64,000 nucleotides of DNA. It comes from Dryomyza anilis. Taxonomy: Eukaryota; Arthropoda; Insecta; Diptera; Dryomyzidae. The translations under genes and the position numbers were made by a program. Below the pieces are notes generated by a model that was not told the origin of the DNA, did not search any database, and saw only the letters and a list, made by a program, of their open reading frames with translations. The stretch spans positions 116,697,593 through 116,761,592 of the forward strand of contig OX638130.1 of the NCBI GenBank assembly GCA_951804985.1, read 5' to 3'. Below, piece after piece: positions 34,210 to 45,530 of the stretch; within the stretch, counting starts at the first letter, position 1, and every line of letters begins with the position of its first letter.

Positions 34210-34576
34210 ATAAGAAAAACATAATCGACGTAAATATAGCAACAGATATTAATTGCATTCATTAATTAATCCAGCAATTAAATTCATTAATTTAATGAAA
34301 ACATTTGCTATTCTTCGTTATACATATAAGCATTTGCCTTCGCTAATATGAATATTTGTACGTCAAATTTAGTCGGCGCAGTTTTAGTAAATATAATTGC
34401 TGAAATTGCGCCGACTAATTAATTTGCTGCATTGACGTATAAATATGCCGTATAAATATTAGGAATTGCTGATTTAACGAAGAAAATGTTTAAGAGAATT
34501 TCATTGCTGGATTGATTAATTATTAATGCAATTAATAACGGTTGCTACATTTACGTCGATTATTTGTATCTGTGTG
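34210..34576. mobile_element. palindromic MITE (AATCGACGTAAATATAGC family)
   Basis: ATAATCGACGTAAATATAGC at 34221 and its reverse complement (GCTACATTTACGTCGATTAT) ending at about 34563 bound the element. Arms pair for about 110 bases through ATTAATTGCATT, ATCCAGCAAT and TTCGTTA-type text, and an inner GTCGGCGCA/TGCGCCGAC pair lies near the centre (about 34371-34417). A one-armed copy lies at 8806-9052. Confidence 0.8.
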
Positions 34577-34859
34577 CTAAAATGTCTTCAATTTGAATGC
34601 AAATCTTATGCTCGCGCATCGTCCTTGAAGTTTAAAAATACAAAAAAAAAACATGAAACATTTTTAATTTATTTTTTTAAGGAAACTTTTTTTTTTGTTC
34701 AAATTACTTTTTTTTTTGACACTTTTAAATAAAAATATTTTTTCTGACGTTTTTTGTATTTGTAATTTTTTTTACTAATTTTTATTTATATTTTTTGTAT
34801 TGTAAATTTTTTTTGAAAAATTCGATTTTTTTTATAAATTAATTTTGTTTGTTCATCTA

Positions 34860-35995
34860 TCTATATATATAAAACTCTTGGTCCGTCTGTCAGTCTGTCG
34901 GTCTGTCTGTCTGTTTGTTCCAGCATCACGTCTAAACCGCTGAACCGATTTAACTGAAACTTTGCACCAGGATGCTATGGAGTCCGTGGGGTGTCATAGG
35001 CTCTATATGGGCGGGATTGGACAAAAGGGCGTGGCACCTCCCATAAAACCTAAACTTTCAAAACGACATAACTCGGCACATACACAAGCAAGAAGATGAA
35101 ACAAAAAACTCAAATACAAAAAAAAAATACAAAAGCAAAAACACAAAAACAAAAACAAAAGCAAAAATCAAATACTAAATCAAAAGTAAAAGCACAAAAC
35201 TTAAGCTATAACTCAAAAACAACAAAAAAATAAAAAGGATAGAAAACAAAAACAAAATCAACCACACTACAATTCACCACACTAAAATTCACCACACTAA
35301 AATTCACCACACAAAAACTCACCACACTAAAATTCACCACACTAAAACTCACCACACTAAAATTTACCAGATAAATATTCATTACACTAAAATTCACCAT
35401 ACAAAAACTCACCACACTAAATTTCACCATACTAAAACTCTGCACACTAAAATTCACCACACTAAAACTCACCACACTAAAATTCACCACACTAAAATTC
35501 ACCACACTAAATTTCAACACACTAAAACTCACCACACTAAAACTCACCACACTAAAATTCACCACATTCAAATTGACCCATTTAAACTGACCACCCTAAA
35601 ATTCACCAAACTTAAATTCAACACTCTAAAACACACAACAATAAAATTCACTACACTTACTCTCACCACACTTAAATTCACCACTCTAAAACTCACCACG
35701 CTAAAACTCATTACGCTAAAACTAACCACACTAAAACTTCTACTGGGAAAAACTCTACCGGGAAGAATTCTACGGGAAAGCATTCTACGGGGAGAAAGAA
35801 TTGTCCATGAGAAAAGTTGTTTTATCGGATAATTAGTTTGGTTTTGGTTACTACATTTATAAAACCAATAAAAAACGTCCACAGCGAAGCACGGGTCCCT
35901 GATATAAATAATAAAAATGTTATTTATATTAATAAAATTGCTCAATAACCTTGCATTCACATATATTTGCACGAGTCGTGTACGGGTCCAGCTAG
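34860..35995 (+). mobile_element. non-autonomous Helitron-like element with internal minisatellite
   Basis: The 5' end A|TCTATATATATAAAACTC runs into CTTGGTCCGTCTGTC..., GAACCGATTTAACTGAAAC and GGGCGTGGCACCTCCC text familiar from insect Helitron-type repeats. The 3' end has the palindrome CACGAGTCGTG (35970-35980) 11 bases before CTAG, followed by T, matching the Helitron rule TC...CTRR|T with a subterminal hairpin. No target duplication is expected or seen. No Rep/helicase coding. A second TC start at 34856 is possible. The middle carries the 15-mer array listed separately. Confidence 0.65.
35265..35740 (-). repeat. 15-bp minisatellite (CACCACACTAAAATT) inside the Helitron
   Basis: About 30 units of CACCACACTAAAATT/CTCACCACACTAAAA, most regular at 35275-35565 and decaying rightward. 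The unit length is divisible by 3, so minus-strand reading gives reiterated VVNFS/VVSFS in two ORFs (35206-35571 and 35568-35972). These are judged repeat products: the peptide has no complexity and runs out into the element's flanks. Confidence 0.9.
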
Positions 35996-35999
35996 TGTT

Positions 36000-38160
36000 T
36001 TTATAAATACACGATAATAAAATTTCAGATTATAAAAAAAATATATTTTATAAATCAAGCATTAAAAAATAAGTAACAGAAACCTTATAAGAATTATAAA
36101 TATTTAAATAATTTAAATAATTAAGATTTACTTATGAACAAAATAATATTTTTTGATAAATATTACCAAAAAAAATGTCGGGCTCAAGGTCTACCGAATG
36201 CAACATGTATTTTAACAAGAGTATTTTTATTTAATAAACATTTATAATTGAATTTATAAAAATACTTTGTAATATGAAATTTTGTTCGACTTTGTTTTTC
36301 ATTTTCATTATATAGCTGCATTTTTGCAATATGCATTATGCCGTTGCCATGGATATCGGTCAATTGTTTTTTGATGTCGTGGCTGTGCTACAATTGTTGT
36401 TGTATTGTAAACCATCGCACAAAATGTATTTGTTGTAATTGTAAAAAGTGTTTTTGCGCAGCGTCCGCCACTTATCAATTTTGCACATTTCGGCACATTT
36501 ACGACGAGAACAACGACTCATATATGAGGCATATATGCAAAACGAGCAATTGCTGCTGCTGCGGTTGTTTATAATGCGACGTTGCCATGTTGCAGGCGGA
36601 TGGATGGATGGATGCATGTCTGCCATATTGATTACACCACACAGAGACAGACAGACATACAGATGGACGGACAAAAGCACCGAAAGTCTTCGTAGTATGC
36701 GTGTCAAATGTATGCATAGCCGACCAACTGACTATCTGTCTGACTGACTGAGTGAATGACTGACTGACTAACTGTCCGTTCATTTTGCAAATTTATTTCG
36801 CTCTGATTTGTGCCACAAATGTTCGAATGATTTGCTGTTGTTTGTTGCCAGCAGCTTGATTTGAATGCAACGACAACATGTTTTGAATTCTAGTTGTTTT
36901 TGGAATTTTTGTTTTCATTTTTCTGTTTTTTTTTTTGTGTTTTTGATTGCAACATATTTTGCACCATGATTTATACAGGGTGACAACAGCGCGCGATTTC
37001 GGTGTGATTGCAAAAACTAATTACAAAATAAACGTATGTTTTGGCCACGTCGCACAAGCGTACATAAATCAATGTCACAGCAAAAAATAAAAAAAAAATC
37101 TTGTAAATTTTTTTATCGAATATAAAAAAATCAACTTTAAAAATCCAGTAGCCCCCAATACTTCACTCTATGTCAAACAACTAAAACTTGTTATCAACGA
37201 AGTTTTTACAACTTAATTTTTTCTTAATTTTTTTTTTAAACATTTTTATATCACTGCATTCTTCTTAATGCATTCGACGTTGGCGACAATAAAAACACTA
37301 TTCAATTAAATTCGACTGCAATGCCAAGCTGCATGCTCTCCAAATCCAATCCTCCAAACCATTCCATTCCAGTCACTACAGCCATTATGTGCTGTGATAA
37401 ATTAGCACTTAATGTGTTACCAATTAATCACAATCACAAATTGATCACAGCCATAAAAAGCATAAAAGTGCCATCATTCAATTGGCGCTTATCAGCGTTT
37501 TCAACTTCAATACGCAGTCAACACAGCATCGCATTCAATTTCAGTTTCAATTCTTTTTTATTATTTTTTTTATTTTATTTCTTTCCTCAATTTCAGTTAC
37601 AACATTTTTAATAGCTACTTCAAGTTCGTCTTTTTGGTGTAGAAATATTACAAAAATGGCGTAATTCAGAAAAGTGTTAAAAACATTGAATTCACTTTCA
37701 TTCAATTGCATTCAATTTGCCGGGAATCGCCAACAAATTACTAGAAATTAATTAGTCGCTTTGTGTGTGTGGCAAAAAAAAAGTGTACAGCAAAGCACCG
37801 GAAATTTCAATTGTCAACTTAATATGTTGACCACAAAATGGCGTCAACTCCCACAAGTACACACAATTAATACAGAGAAAAACTAATCAAAATCTAATCA
37901 GCAACATGGCGCGAAACAAGAAAATATATTGGTCAATGGAACAAGTGACCAGTTAAAGAACAAAACGGTTACAAATGTTGGGTAAAGTACAAAAAAAATG
38001 TGGAGAATGTAGAATGGGAAATATAGGTTTTACAAAAGAAAAATCAGGAAAAAGTTGAATGTGTGAAAAAAAAAGGAAAAGTAAAGAATGGATGTTGAAT
38101 AATGGAATGTAAAGAATAGAAATAATTAAATTTATTACAAAATAGAACGTAAAGCACAGA
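36000..38160. other. mixed and A+T-rich DNA, no gene seen
   Basis: 36300-36790 has mixed composition with GGATGGATG, GACAGACAG and CTGACTGACTGA microsatellites and CTGCTGCTGC. 37300-37900 is unique-looking with scattered CATTCAATT words. 115-codon and shorter ORFs overlap on both strands and are not supported. Confidence 0.35.
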
Positions 38161-40235
38161 AGGCACTTAGTAGAGTGTAAATGGGATATGATAAATTGTA
38201 GATGGTAAATCGTAGATGATGAATTGTTGATGGTAAATCGTAAATGGTAAATCGTAGATTGTAAATCGTAGATGGTAAATCGTAGATGGTAAATCGTAGA
38301 TGGTAAATGGAAGATGAAAAATCGTAGATTGTAAATCGTAGATGATAAATCGTAGATGATAAATCGAAGATGGTCAATCGTAAATGGTAAATCGTAGATG
38401 GTAAACCGTAGATGGTAAAGTGTAGATGGTAAATTGTAGAATGTAAAATGTAAATGACAAATCGTAGATGGTAAAGAGCAGATGGTAAATTGTAGATGGT
38501 AAATGGTAAATCGTAAATGGTTAATCGTAGATGGTTAATCGTAGATGGTAAATCGTAAATGGTAAATCGTAGATGGTAAATCGTAGATGGTAAATGGAAG
38601 ATGAAAAATCGTAGATGGTAAATCGTAGATGATAAATCGTAGATGGTAAATTGTAGATGGTAAATCGTAGATGGTTAATCGTAGATGGTGAATAGTAAAT
38701 AGTAAATCGTAGATGGTAAATCGTAGATGATAAATCGTAGATGATAAATCGTAGATGGTAAATCGTAGATGGTAAATCGTAGGTGGTAAATCGTAGATGG
38801 TAAATCGTTGATGGTAAAGTGTCGATGGTAAATCGTAGATGGTAAATCGTAGGTGGTAAATCGTAGATGGTAAATCGTTGATGGTAAAGTGTCGATGGTA
38901 AATTGTAGAATGTAAAATGTAAATGACAAATCGTAGATGGTAAAGTGCAGATGGTAAAGTGTAGATGGTAAATTGTAGAATGTAAAATGTAAATGACAAA
39001 TCGTAGATGGTAAATCGTAGATGGTAAATGGAAGATAGTAAATGAAAGTTGTTAAATGGTAGCTAGTAAATCGTAGATGATAAATCGTAAGTGGTAAATT
39101 GTAGATGGTAAATTTTAGATTGTAAATGGTAAATGGAAGATGTTAAATGGTAAATCATAGATGATAAATCTTAGATGGTAAAGTGTAGATGATAAATCGT
39201 AGATGGAAAATTGTAGATGATAAATGGTAGATGGTAAATATAAGTTGTAAATTGGAAGATCTTAAATTGAAGATAGTAAATCGTAGATGGTAAATCGTAG
39301 ATGGTAAATTATAGATGGTGAATGGAAGATGGTAAATTGTAGATGATAAATGTTAGCTGGTAAATGGAAGGTAATAAATGGAAGATGTTAAATGGTAGCT
39401 AGTAAATCGTAGATAGTAAATCGTAGATGGTAAATCGTAGATTGTAAATCGTAGATGGTAAATCGTGGATGGTAAATCGTAGATGGTAAATCGTAGATGG
39501 TAAATCGTAGATGGTAAATGGAAGATGAAAAATCGTAGATTGTAAATCGTAGATGATAAATCGTAGATGATAAATCGAAGATGGTCAATCGTAAATGGTA
39601 AATCGTAGATGGTAAACCGTAGATGGTAAAGTGTAGATGGTAAATTGTAGAATGTAAAATGTAAATGACAAATCGTAGATGGTAAAGAGCAGATGGTAAA
39701 TTGTAGATGGTAAATGGTAAATCGTAAATGGTTAATCGTAGATGGTTAATCGTAGATGGTAAATCGTAAATGGTAAATCGTAGATGGTAAATCGTAGATG
39801 GTAAAGTGCAGATGGTAAATTGTAGATGGTAGATGATAAATCGTAGATGGTAAATCGTAGATGGTAAAGTGTAGATGATAAATCGTAGATGGAAAATTTT
39901 AGATGATAAATGGTAGATGGTAAATATAAGTTGTAAATTGGAAGATCTTAAATTGAAGATAGTAAATCGTAGATGGTAAATCGTAGATGGTAAATTATAG
40001 ATGGTGAATGGAAGATGGTAAATTGTAGATGATAAATGTTAGCTGGTAAATGGAAGGTAATAAATGGAAGATGTTAAATGGTAGCTAGTAAATCGTAGAT
40101 AGTAAATCGTAGATGGTAAATCGTAGATGGTAAATCGTAAATGGTAAATTGTAAGTCGTAGATGGTAAATTGTAATTGTAGATTGTTGATGGTAAATAGT
40201 GGATTGTAAATGGTATATCACAAAAAATAGGTGGT
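38160..40235 (+). repeat. 14-bp minisatellite (GTAGATGGTAAATC) with large internal duplications
   Basis: About 145 units of GTAGATGGTAAATC and close variants. A long stretch with the rare words AAATCGAAGATGGTCAATCG and GGTAAACCGTAG at about 38361 recurs at 39572 (offset 1211). Another with AATATAAGTTGTAAATTGG at about 39235 recurs at about 39921 (offset 686). On the minus strand the unit has no stop in any frame, so ORFs up to 154 codons with a 14-residue repeat (STIYHLRFTIYDLP) arise automatically. Confidence 0.95.
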
Positions 40236-41030
40236 ATATGGTAAAGTATTTAAATAATAACCATTACCGTGTTAAACTTTTAATGAAATTCTTTACGAAG
40301 TTATTGAAGATACAACTAAACGGATAGAAAAGTTTTGTTTCAATATGCTCGAATGTAATTATAACGTAATTCGAAATAACCATATTATTGGGAGATATTA
40401 CATTATAATTGAATTGTATTATTATTTTGTTCAGATTGAAATATTATTATACGATATTTAAACATAAATTGCTATAATCGCGGATTAACATGAATTTACT
40501 ATATTAATGTTTCTGTAGAAATATATATTTTTCATCAGATTTTAATATATTTATGTTTGATATTTCTGCTACTTAACACACCCAACGTGAATAAAAGGAC
40601 TTTGAATTATACGTATTTGGTTATTCGTGATTGTTACTGGGTGACAACGAATTTAAAAATAATAGTATTATTTTGATTATATGTATGTTTGGCATTACGA
40701 AGACACAATTAAATAACAACGCTGCATACTTTTAGCACTCAGTCACATTCACATTAATACTTTTCATATAGTTCAAAAATTCTTTTTGGTGGAAGAATTT
40801 GTTTAAGTACCGCCAATTACTGTTAATACCAGATAGTGACTGCTTGTGAAATATCTAATTTATCCGTAAATCACTGAATTCAAAATAGGAACAATAGATA
40901 GAAATCAAATTATTAAGTATAAATAAAATAAGTGTAAAAAAAAATAAAAGTTTAAGTTTATAAATAGAGAAAATATAAATAAAAAAAATGTAATTTAAAA
41001 AAAGGGAAAAAACGAATATTGTGTAATGAA
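40235..41030. other. A+T-rich DNA, no gene seen
   Basis: Nothing recognised. Confidence 0.5.
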
Positions 41031-41330
41031 GATATTAGCACTAAATTTACTATTTTTACATTAAAATTAAATGTAAACATAAATATGTTTACATGTAAAT
41101 AAAATGTTTTTCACATTCAAACATATATATGTTTGCAAGAACGCCGAAAAATATTCATTCTGAACATAAATATGTTTGAACGAAAACAAAAATATGTTTG
41201 GCTGTTATTATAGTAATGTTTGAAAATGAAATAATACTTTTGTTTGCATAAAGCTCCAAAGATATATGTAATGCCTGCAAAATTATGTTTGGGAGAGCCC
41301 TATTTTTTGCAGCGTGTACTAATGAAATTA
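41030..41330 (-). mobile_element. MITE-like repeat with GGGCTCTCCCAAACAT end
   Basis: On the minus strand it begins GCAAAAAATAGGGCTCTCCC, then AAACATAATTTTGCAGGCAT, ATATATCTTTG, and later TGTTTACATG/AAACATAT words. The same order on the plus strand at 56240-56500 shows a dispersed family. The internal GGGAGAGCCC is a palindrome. Non-coding; class not determined. Confidence 0.6.
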
Positions 41331-41725
41331 TTTAGTGCTAGTTAGAGTTGTTAATTCAAGTGTTCTATAAATGCCGCATGGGTGGAGTATGGTCTCTGAA
41401 GAATAGTAGTGCCCCAAAACAAAAACATCAACAAATCCAATTAACAGTTTCTTGTTTTTGTGCAAATCTGATTAAAGTAGATGTGCTCGCACAGAGAAAA
41501 CAGTAACAAATCCTACAATTGTCGGGTTCAAGTGTAGGGTACAAATGGCAAAAACAACAAAAACAATACAGTAGATACAATAAGACTCAATACACTATAT
41601 AAGAACAATCAAAACAACAATACTACTAAAGTACAACAATAAACACACACAGAGAACACATCATCAACAGCTCTTCAAAGAAAAAGCTACCCAAAATTAT
41701 GCAAGAACAAATTTCTAACCAGATA
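41330..41725. other. spacer, no gene seen
   Basis: A-rich with AACAAC words; nothing recognised. Confidence 0.5.
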
Positions 41726-42904
41726 CACTTGAAATAAAAAAAAAACTTTATCGGAAATTTAAAATTCAATTTTTTTACTAAGAATTCAATTTTTCACTAA
41801 AAATTAAATTTTTCACTATAAATTCAATTTTTCACTAAAAATTCCATTTTTCACTAAAAATTCAATTTTTCACTAAAAATTCAATTTTTCACTAAAAATT
41901 CAATTTTTCACTAAAATTCAATTGTTCAGTGAAAAGTCAATTTTTCACCAAAAATTCTACGTTTCACTAAAAATTCAATTTTTCACTAAAAATTCAATTT
42001 TTCACTAAAAATTCAATTTTTCACTAAAAATTCAATTTTTCAATAAAAATTCAATTTTTCACTAAAAATTCAATTTTTCACTAAAAATTCAATTTTTCAC
42101 TAAAAATTCAATTTTTCACTAAAAATTCAATTTTTCACTAAAAATTCAATGTTTCACTAAAAATTCAATTTTTCACTAAAATTCAATTGTTCAGTGAAAA
42201 TTCAATTTTTCACCAAAAGTTCTACGTTTCACTAAAAATTCAATTTTTAAATAATAATTCAATTTTTTTTACCAAACATTCAATATTTCACTAAAAATTC
42301 AATTTTTCACTATAAATTCAATTTTTCACTATAAATTCAATTTTTCACTAAAAATTCAATTTTTCACTAAAAATTCAATTTTTCACTAAAAATTCATTTT
42401 TTCACTAAAAATTCAATTTTTCACTAAAAATTCAATTTTTTACTAAAAATTCAATTTTTTACTAAAAATTCCATTTTTTACTAAAATAAGTTTTTCATTA
42501 AAAATTCAATTTTTCACTAAAAATTCAATTTTGCACTAAAAATTCAATTTTTCACTATAATTTAAAATTTTCACTAATAATTTAAATGTCACTAAAAATT
42601 AAATTTTCACAAAAAAATTCTTCACTAAAAATTCAATTTTTCACTATAAATTAAATTTTTCACTAAAAATGCAATATTTCAATAAAATTAAAATTTTTCC
42701 TAAAAAATTAAATTTTTTACTAAAAATCCAATTTTTCACTAAAAATTAAATTTTTCACTAAAAAATTAATTTTCCACTTAAAATTAAATTTCTACCAAAA
42801 TTTCCATTTTTCAATTCACTGAAAAGTCTACTTTTAATATTTTAAATACATATTTTAAGTAACATCGATGAATTAAAAAAAAAAATTGTATTTCCCTTGG
42901 TGTA
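41724..42904 (-). repeat. 19-mer minisatellite, block 3 (reverse orientation), possibly in a TIR element
   Basis: Reverse complement of the same unit (AATTTTTCACTAAAAATTC) from about 41765 to 42830. The flank on the left is TA-CACTTGAAATAAAAA and on the right AAATTGTATTTCCCTTGGTG-TA, i.e. imperfect inverted ends with a 3-base gap, both beside TA. An internal segment with TTGTTCAGTGAAAA and TTCTACGTTTCAC recurs about 250 bases apart. Confidence 0.9.
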
Positions 42905-43555
42905 TTTGAGCCGCTTTAAACCTTTATGGTTTTGCAAACAACATCATCAACGGCAGCATTCAGCAGCAACTACCACCTCATCACGATCATCATCGATATG
43001 CCATTAAGACAATAGCAACAACAACAACATCAAAAATACACCCAGTAGCAGCAGCAAAAACAATAAAGTTCCGCAGCAACGCAAAACAAAACAAAAAAAA
43101 ACAAAAAACTTCCAAACAAAACGACGACGTATGAGTGAAGCGCCCTCTGCATGTGATAAAGAAACAGCAGAGGCAGCAGCTTCAACAACAGCAACAGCGA
43201 CGGCAGCAGCAAATCAAATCAAAAATCCATCTTCATCAGACGAATGACAAAGCGAAAGTTTTAAGCATCATGTTGTAGTTGTTGTTTTTGTTGTATTTTT
43301 TCTTTATGTTGCTTGCTGCTGCTGTTGTATGTTTGGCGAAAAGTGCTGGCAGTGCCAAGTCAAGCTAAGTGAATGGAATCCAACCAACATGAAGCGAAGT
43401 GAGCATCGAACCAACTATTCATACATCCAGCACTTGTAAGTTCGTCCGTCCGTCTGTCTTTTTGTCCGTCGGGTACATATGTCTGTCCGACAGGTACCTG
43501 CGTCGTCATGCTGCTTGTTTTCTCACACATGCTGTTGATTTTATTTCATTTGTGC
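42905..43555. repeat. opa-type CAG/CAA-rich region, no gene seen
   Basis: CAGCAGCAAC, AACAACAACAT and GCAACAGCGACGGCAGCAGC runs at 42940-43220, TTGTTG and GCTGCTGCTG runs at 43275-43330, then a CCGTCCGTCTGTC microsatellite near 43443-43480. Confidence 0.45.
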
Positions 43556-43556
43556 A

Positions 43557-44750
43557 CACAACGAAAAAATGTTCATAATATTGATGAACTTTTTTTTTAA
43601 ATGAACCGAAAAAAAATTCATAACTTTGATGAACTTTTCTTCGTCAATATTATGAAAAATGTATAAATTCGTTAATTTATTTATAATATTCATCAATATT
43701 ATATTTTTTATGTTTTTCATAAAATTGATGAATTAATGCATAAATACATTAAATTTTGTATGAATTTTATAAATAATATATAACTGTGATGATTATCAGT
43801 TGGTTGAGTTCTCATTAACAAATTCACTTAAATTTCAAATTATTTTCACAATAGTAATGAAACAATTCATAGATTTCATGCATTTTTCATAAATAATATT
43901 CATATGTTGAACTGCAAATGGTTGACTTGCAGTGAATAAATTTATTTTATATTATAAATATTTTAAAGTATTTTTATTTATAATATTGATGAACTAATTC
44001 GTAAATACTTAGAATTGTACATCAAAATTATGAATTATTCATTAAATTTTGTAAAGAGTTTTAAAGCTTTAATGAACCAAAAAATTTGTGTTGTGATTTA
44101 CAGTCTTTGCATGTACTATACATATCTATAATGTAATTTTAGTAGACAGTGGAACAGATTCATATATGCTATGAATTCCATATAAATTTTGAGAATTATG
44201 CTACTATATAATGGATTTAAAAATTTATGAAAAATATCTTTTAATTTATTTTTTATGAATTTATAAGAAAATGATAAACAATTCAAAGATTTTTAATGAT
44301 TTCTGCATCATGAAAATATCATGAATGTACATAATGATAATTATTCTGTATTATAAATATTTACAATGAATGTATTCAAAATATTGATGTACAAATTCAT
44401 AAATACCATGAATACATCATCAATATTATAAAATATTCGTAAATTTAGTAGTTTTAAAGTTTCTAATAAAAAAAATTGAATTATAATATGATTTAGATAT
44501 TATTGTATATGCATAATAGTAATGAATAAATTCATAATTTCAATGAAATATTCATCAATAATATGAATATGATATATTTCAATAATGGTTGAGTTAAAAT
44601 TTAAAAAAAAAATCCGTCAATATTCTATAAATGTGGTCCGGATTTTCTACAATATTGATGAACACATTCATAAATTCTATGAATTCTACATCAAAATTAT
44701 GAATTTTTCATAAATATGATTTATGTTCATGATTTTTTTGAGTTATGTTC
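43557..44750. repeat. reiterated TTCATAATATTGATGAA region
   Basis: TTCATAATATTGATGAA, ATGAATTATTCAT and AATTCATAAATA words recur on both strands for 1.2 kb without a fixed period. The left edge CACAACGAAAAAATG resembles the MITE tips seen elsewhere, and an A-rich inverted counterpart (ATGATTTTTTTGAGTTATG) lies near 44727, so a decayed foldback element is possible. Confidence 0.5.
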
Positions 44751-44789
44751 AATAAATTAATTTATTTTATTTATTTTATAAATTATTTT

Positions 44790-45110
44790 CTATGTACGAA
44801 TGCTGTTGCCGCCAATGCTTCTGTTGCTGCTGCGCTTTTTTTCTGTTGTTGCTGTTCTTTCTGTTGCTGCTGCTTCTACTGCTCCTGCTGCTGTTGCTGC
44901 TCTGCCTCTTGTGTTTGCTCCCTGGGTATTTGCTGCTCTGTATGTGTTTTCATTCGATTTCCGAAAATTGGTCAAGTATTTTGGGTCAAGTGCTGCTGTT
45001 GGCGTATTTTTCAGTTCCTTTACATTTCTTCATGTTATTGTTGTTTTTGTTGTCGCTGGCTCGTTTGTATTTCGTTTGTAAACTCAAAGTTTTTGTGCTA
45101 TTTGTTCTAT
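44790..45110 (+). repeat. TGC/CTG (opa-type) tract
   Basis: Dense TGTTGCTGCTGC runs keep all three plus frames and one minus frame open (up to 141 codons; Cys/Leu/Ala-rich). Three frames open at once identifies a repeat effect rather than coding. Confidence 0.6.
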
Positions 45111-45530
45111 TTTTTTTCTATTTCTTCTCCTGATTTGCACTACTTTGGCACCACATCCAATTGCAGCTGAAAAGCAAGTCATTGCTACAGCATATGTATT
45201 GCTGGGTGGGTGTTTAAATGGTTGGAGTATGGATCGGGACTGCCCGGGTACTCAAGAATACTCTTTGGAGCTTCGCAAAGCATTAAGTGTGCGGATATTT
45301 GCAAAAGCACTAGGTAACCGAGCTTCGGCTTCAGCACCTTTGCATGCGTATTAATCTGGTGACGTTACCAGCTACTCCATTACGTGACACATGCAAATGG
45401 TTATTAGTTGGAGTGGTAAATTGTGGAATTTAGATGAGACGATGATTGGAAAATGTTTGATATATTTCAAATTTGAAAAATGTCATAAAACAAGTTTGAG
45501 TAATATAATTAATAAAGATTTTAGGAATCA
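45110..45530. other. mixed-composition spacer, no supported gene
   Basis: A 69-codon plus-strand ORF (45145-45354) lies in relatively balanced DNA but matches nothing I recognise and extends from the opa tract. The rest is A+T-rich. Confidence 0.3.

Noticed and set aside
35206..35972. Minus-strand ORFs of VVNFS/VVSFS repeats
   Set aside because: Produced by a 15-bp repeat (divisible by 3) inside a Helitron-like element; no complex domain, no start context.
38135..40221. Long minus-strand ORFs with a 14-residue STIYHLRFTIYDLP repeat
   Set aside because: The 14-bp unit has no stop in any minus frame, so long ORFs are automatic; duplicates of the same ORF appear wherever the array is regular, and there is no non-repeat coding flank.
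44745..45170. 141-codon Cys-rich ORF and its overlapping companions
   Set aside because: Three plus frames and one minus frame are open together through a TGC repeat; this is composition, not a cysteine-rich protein.
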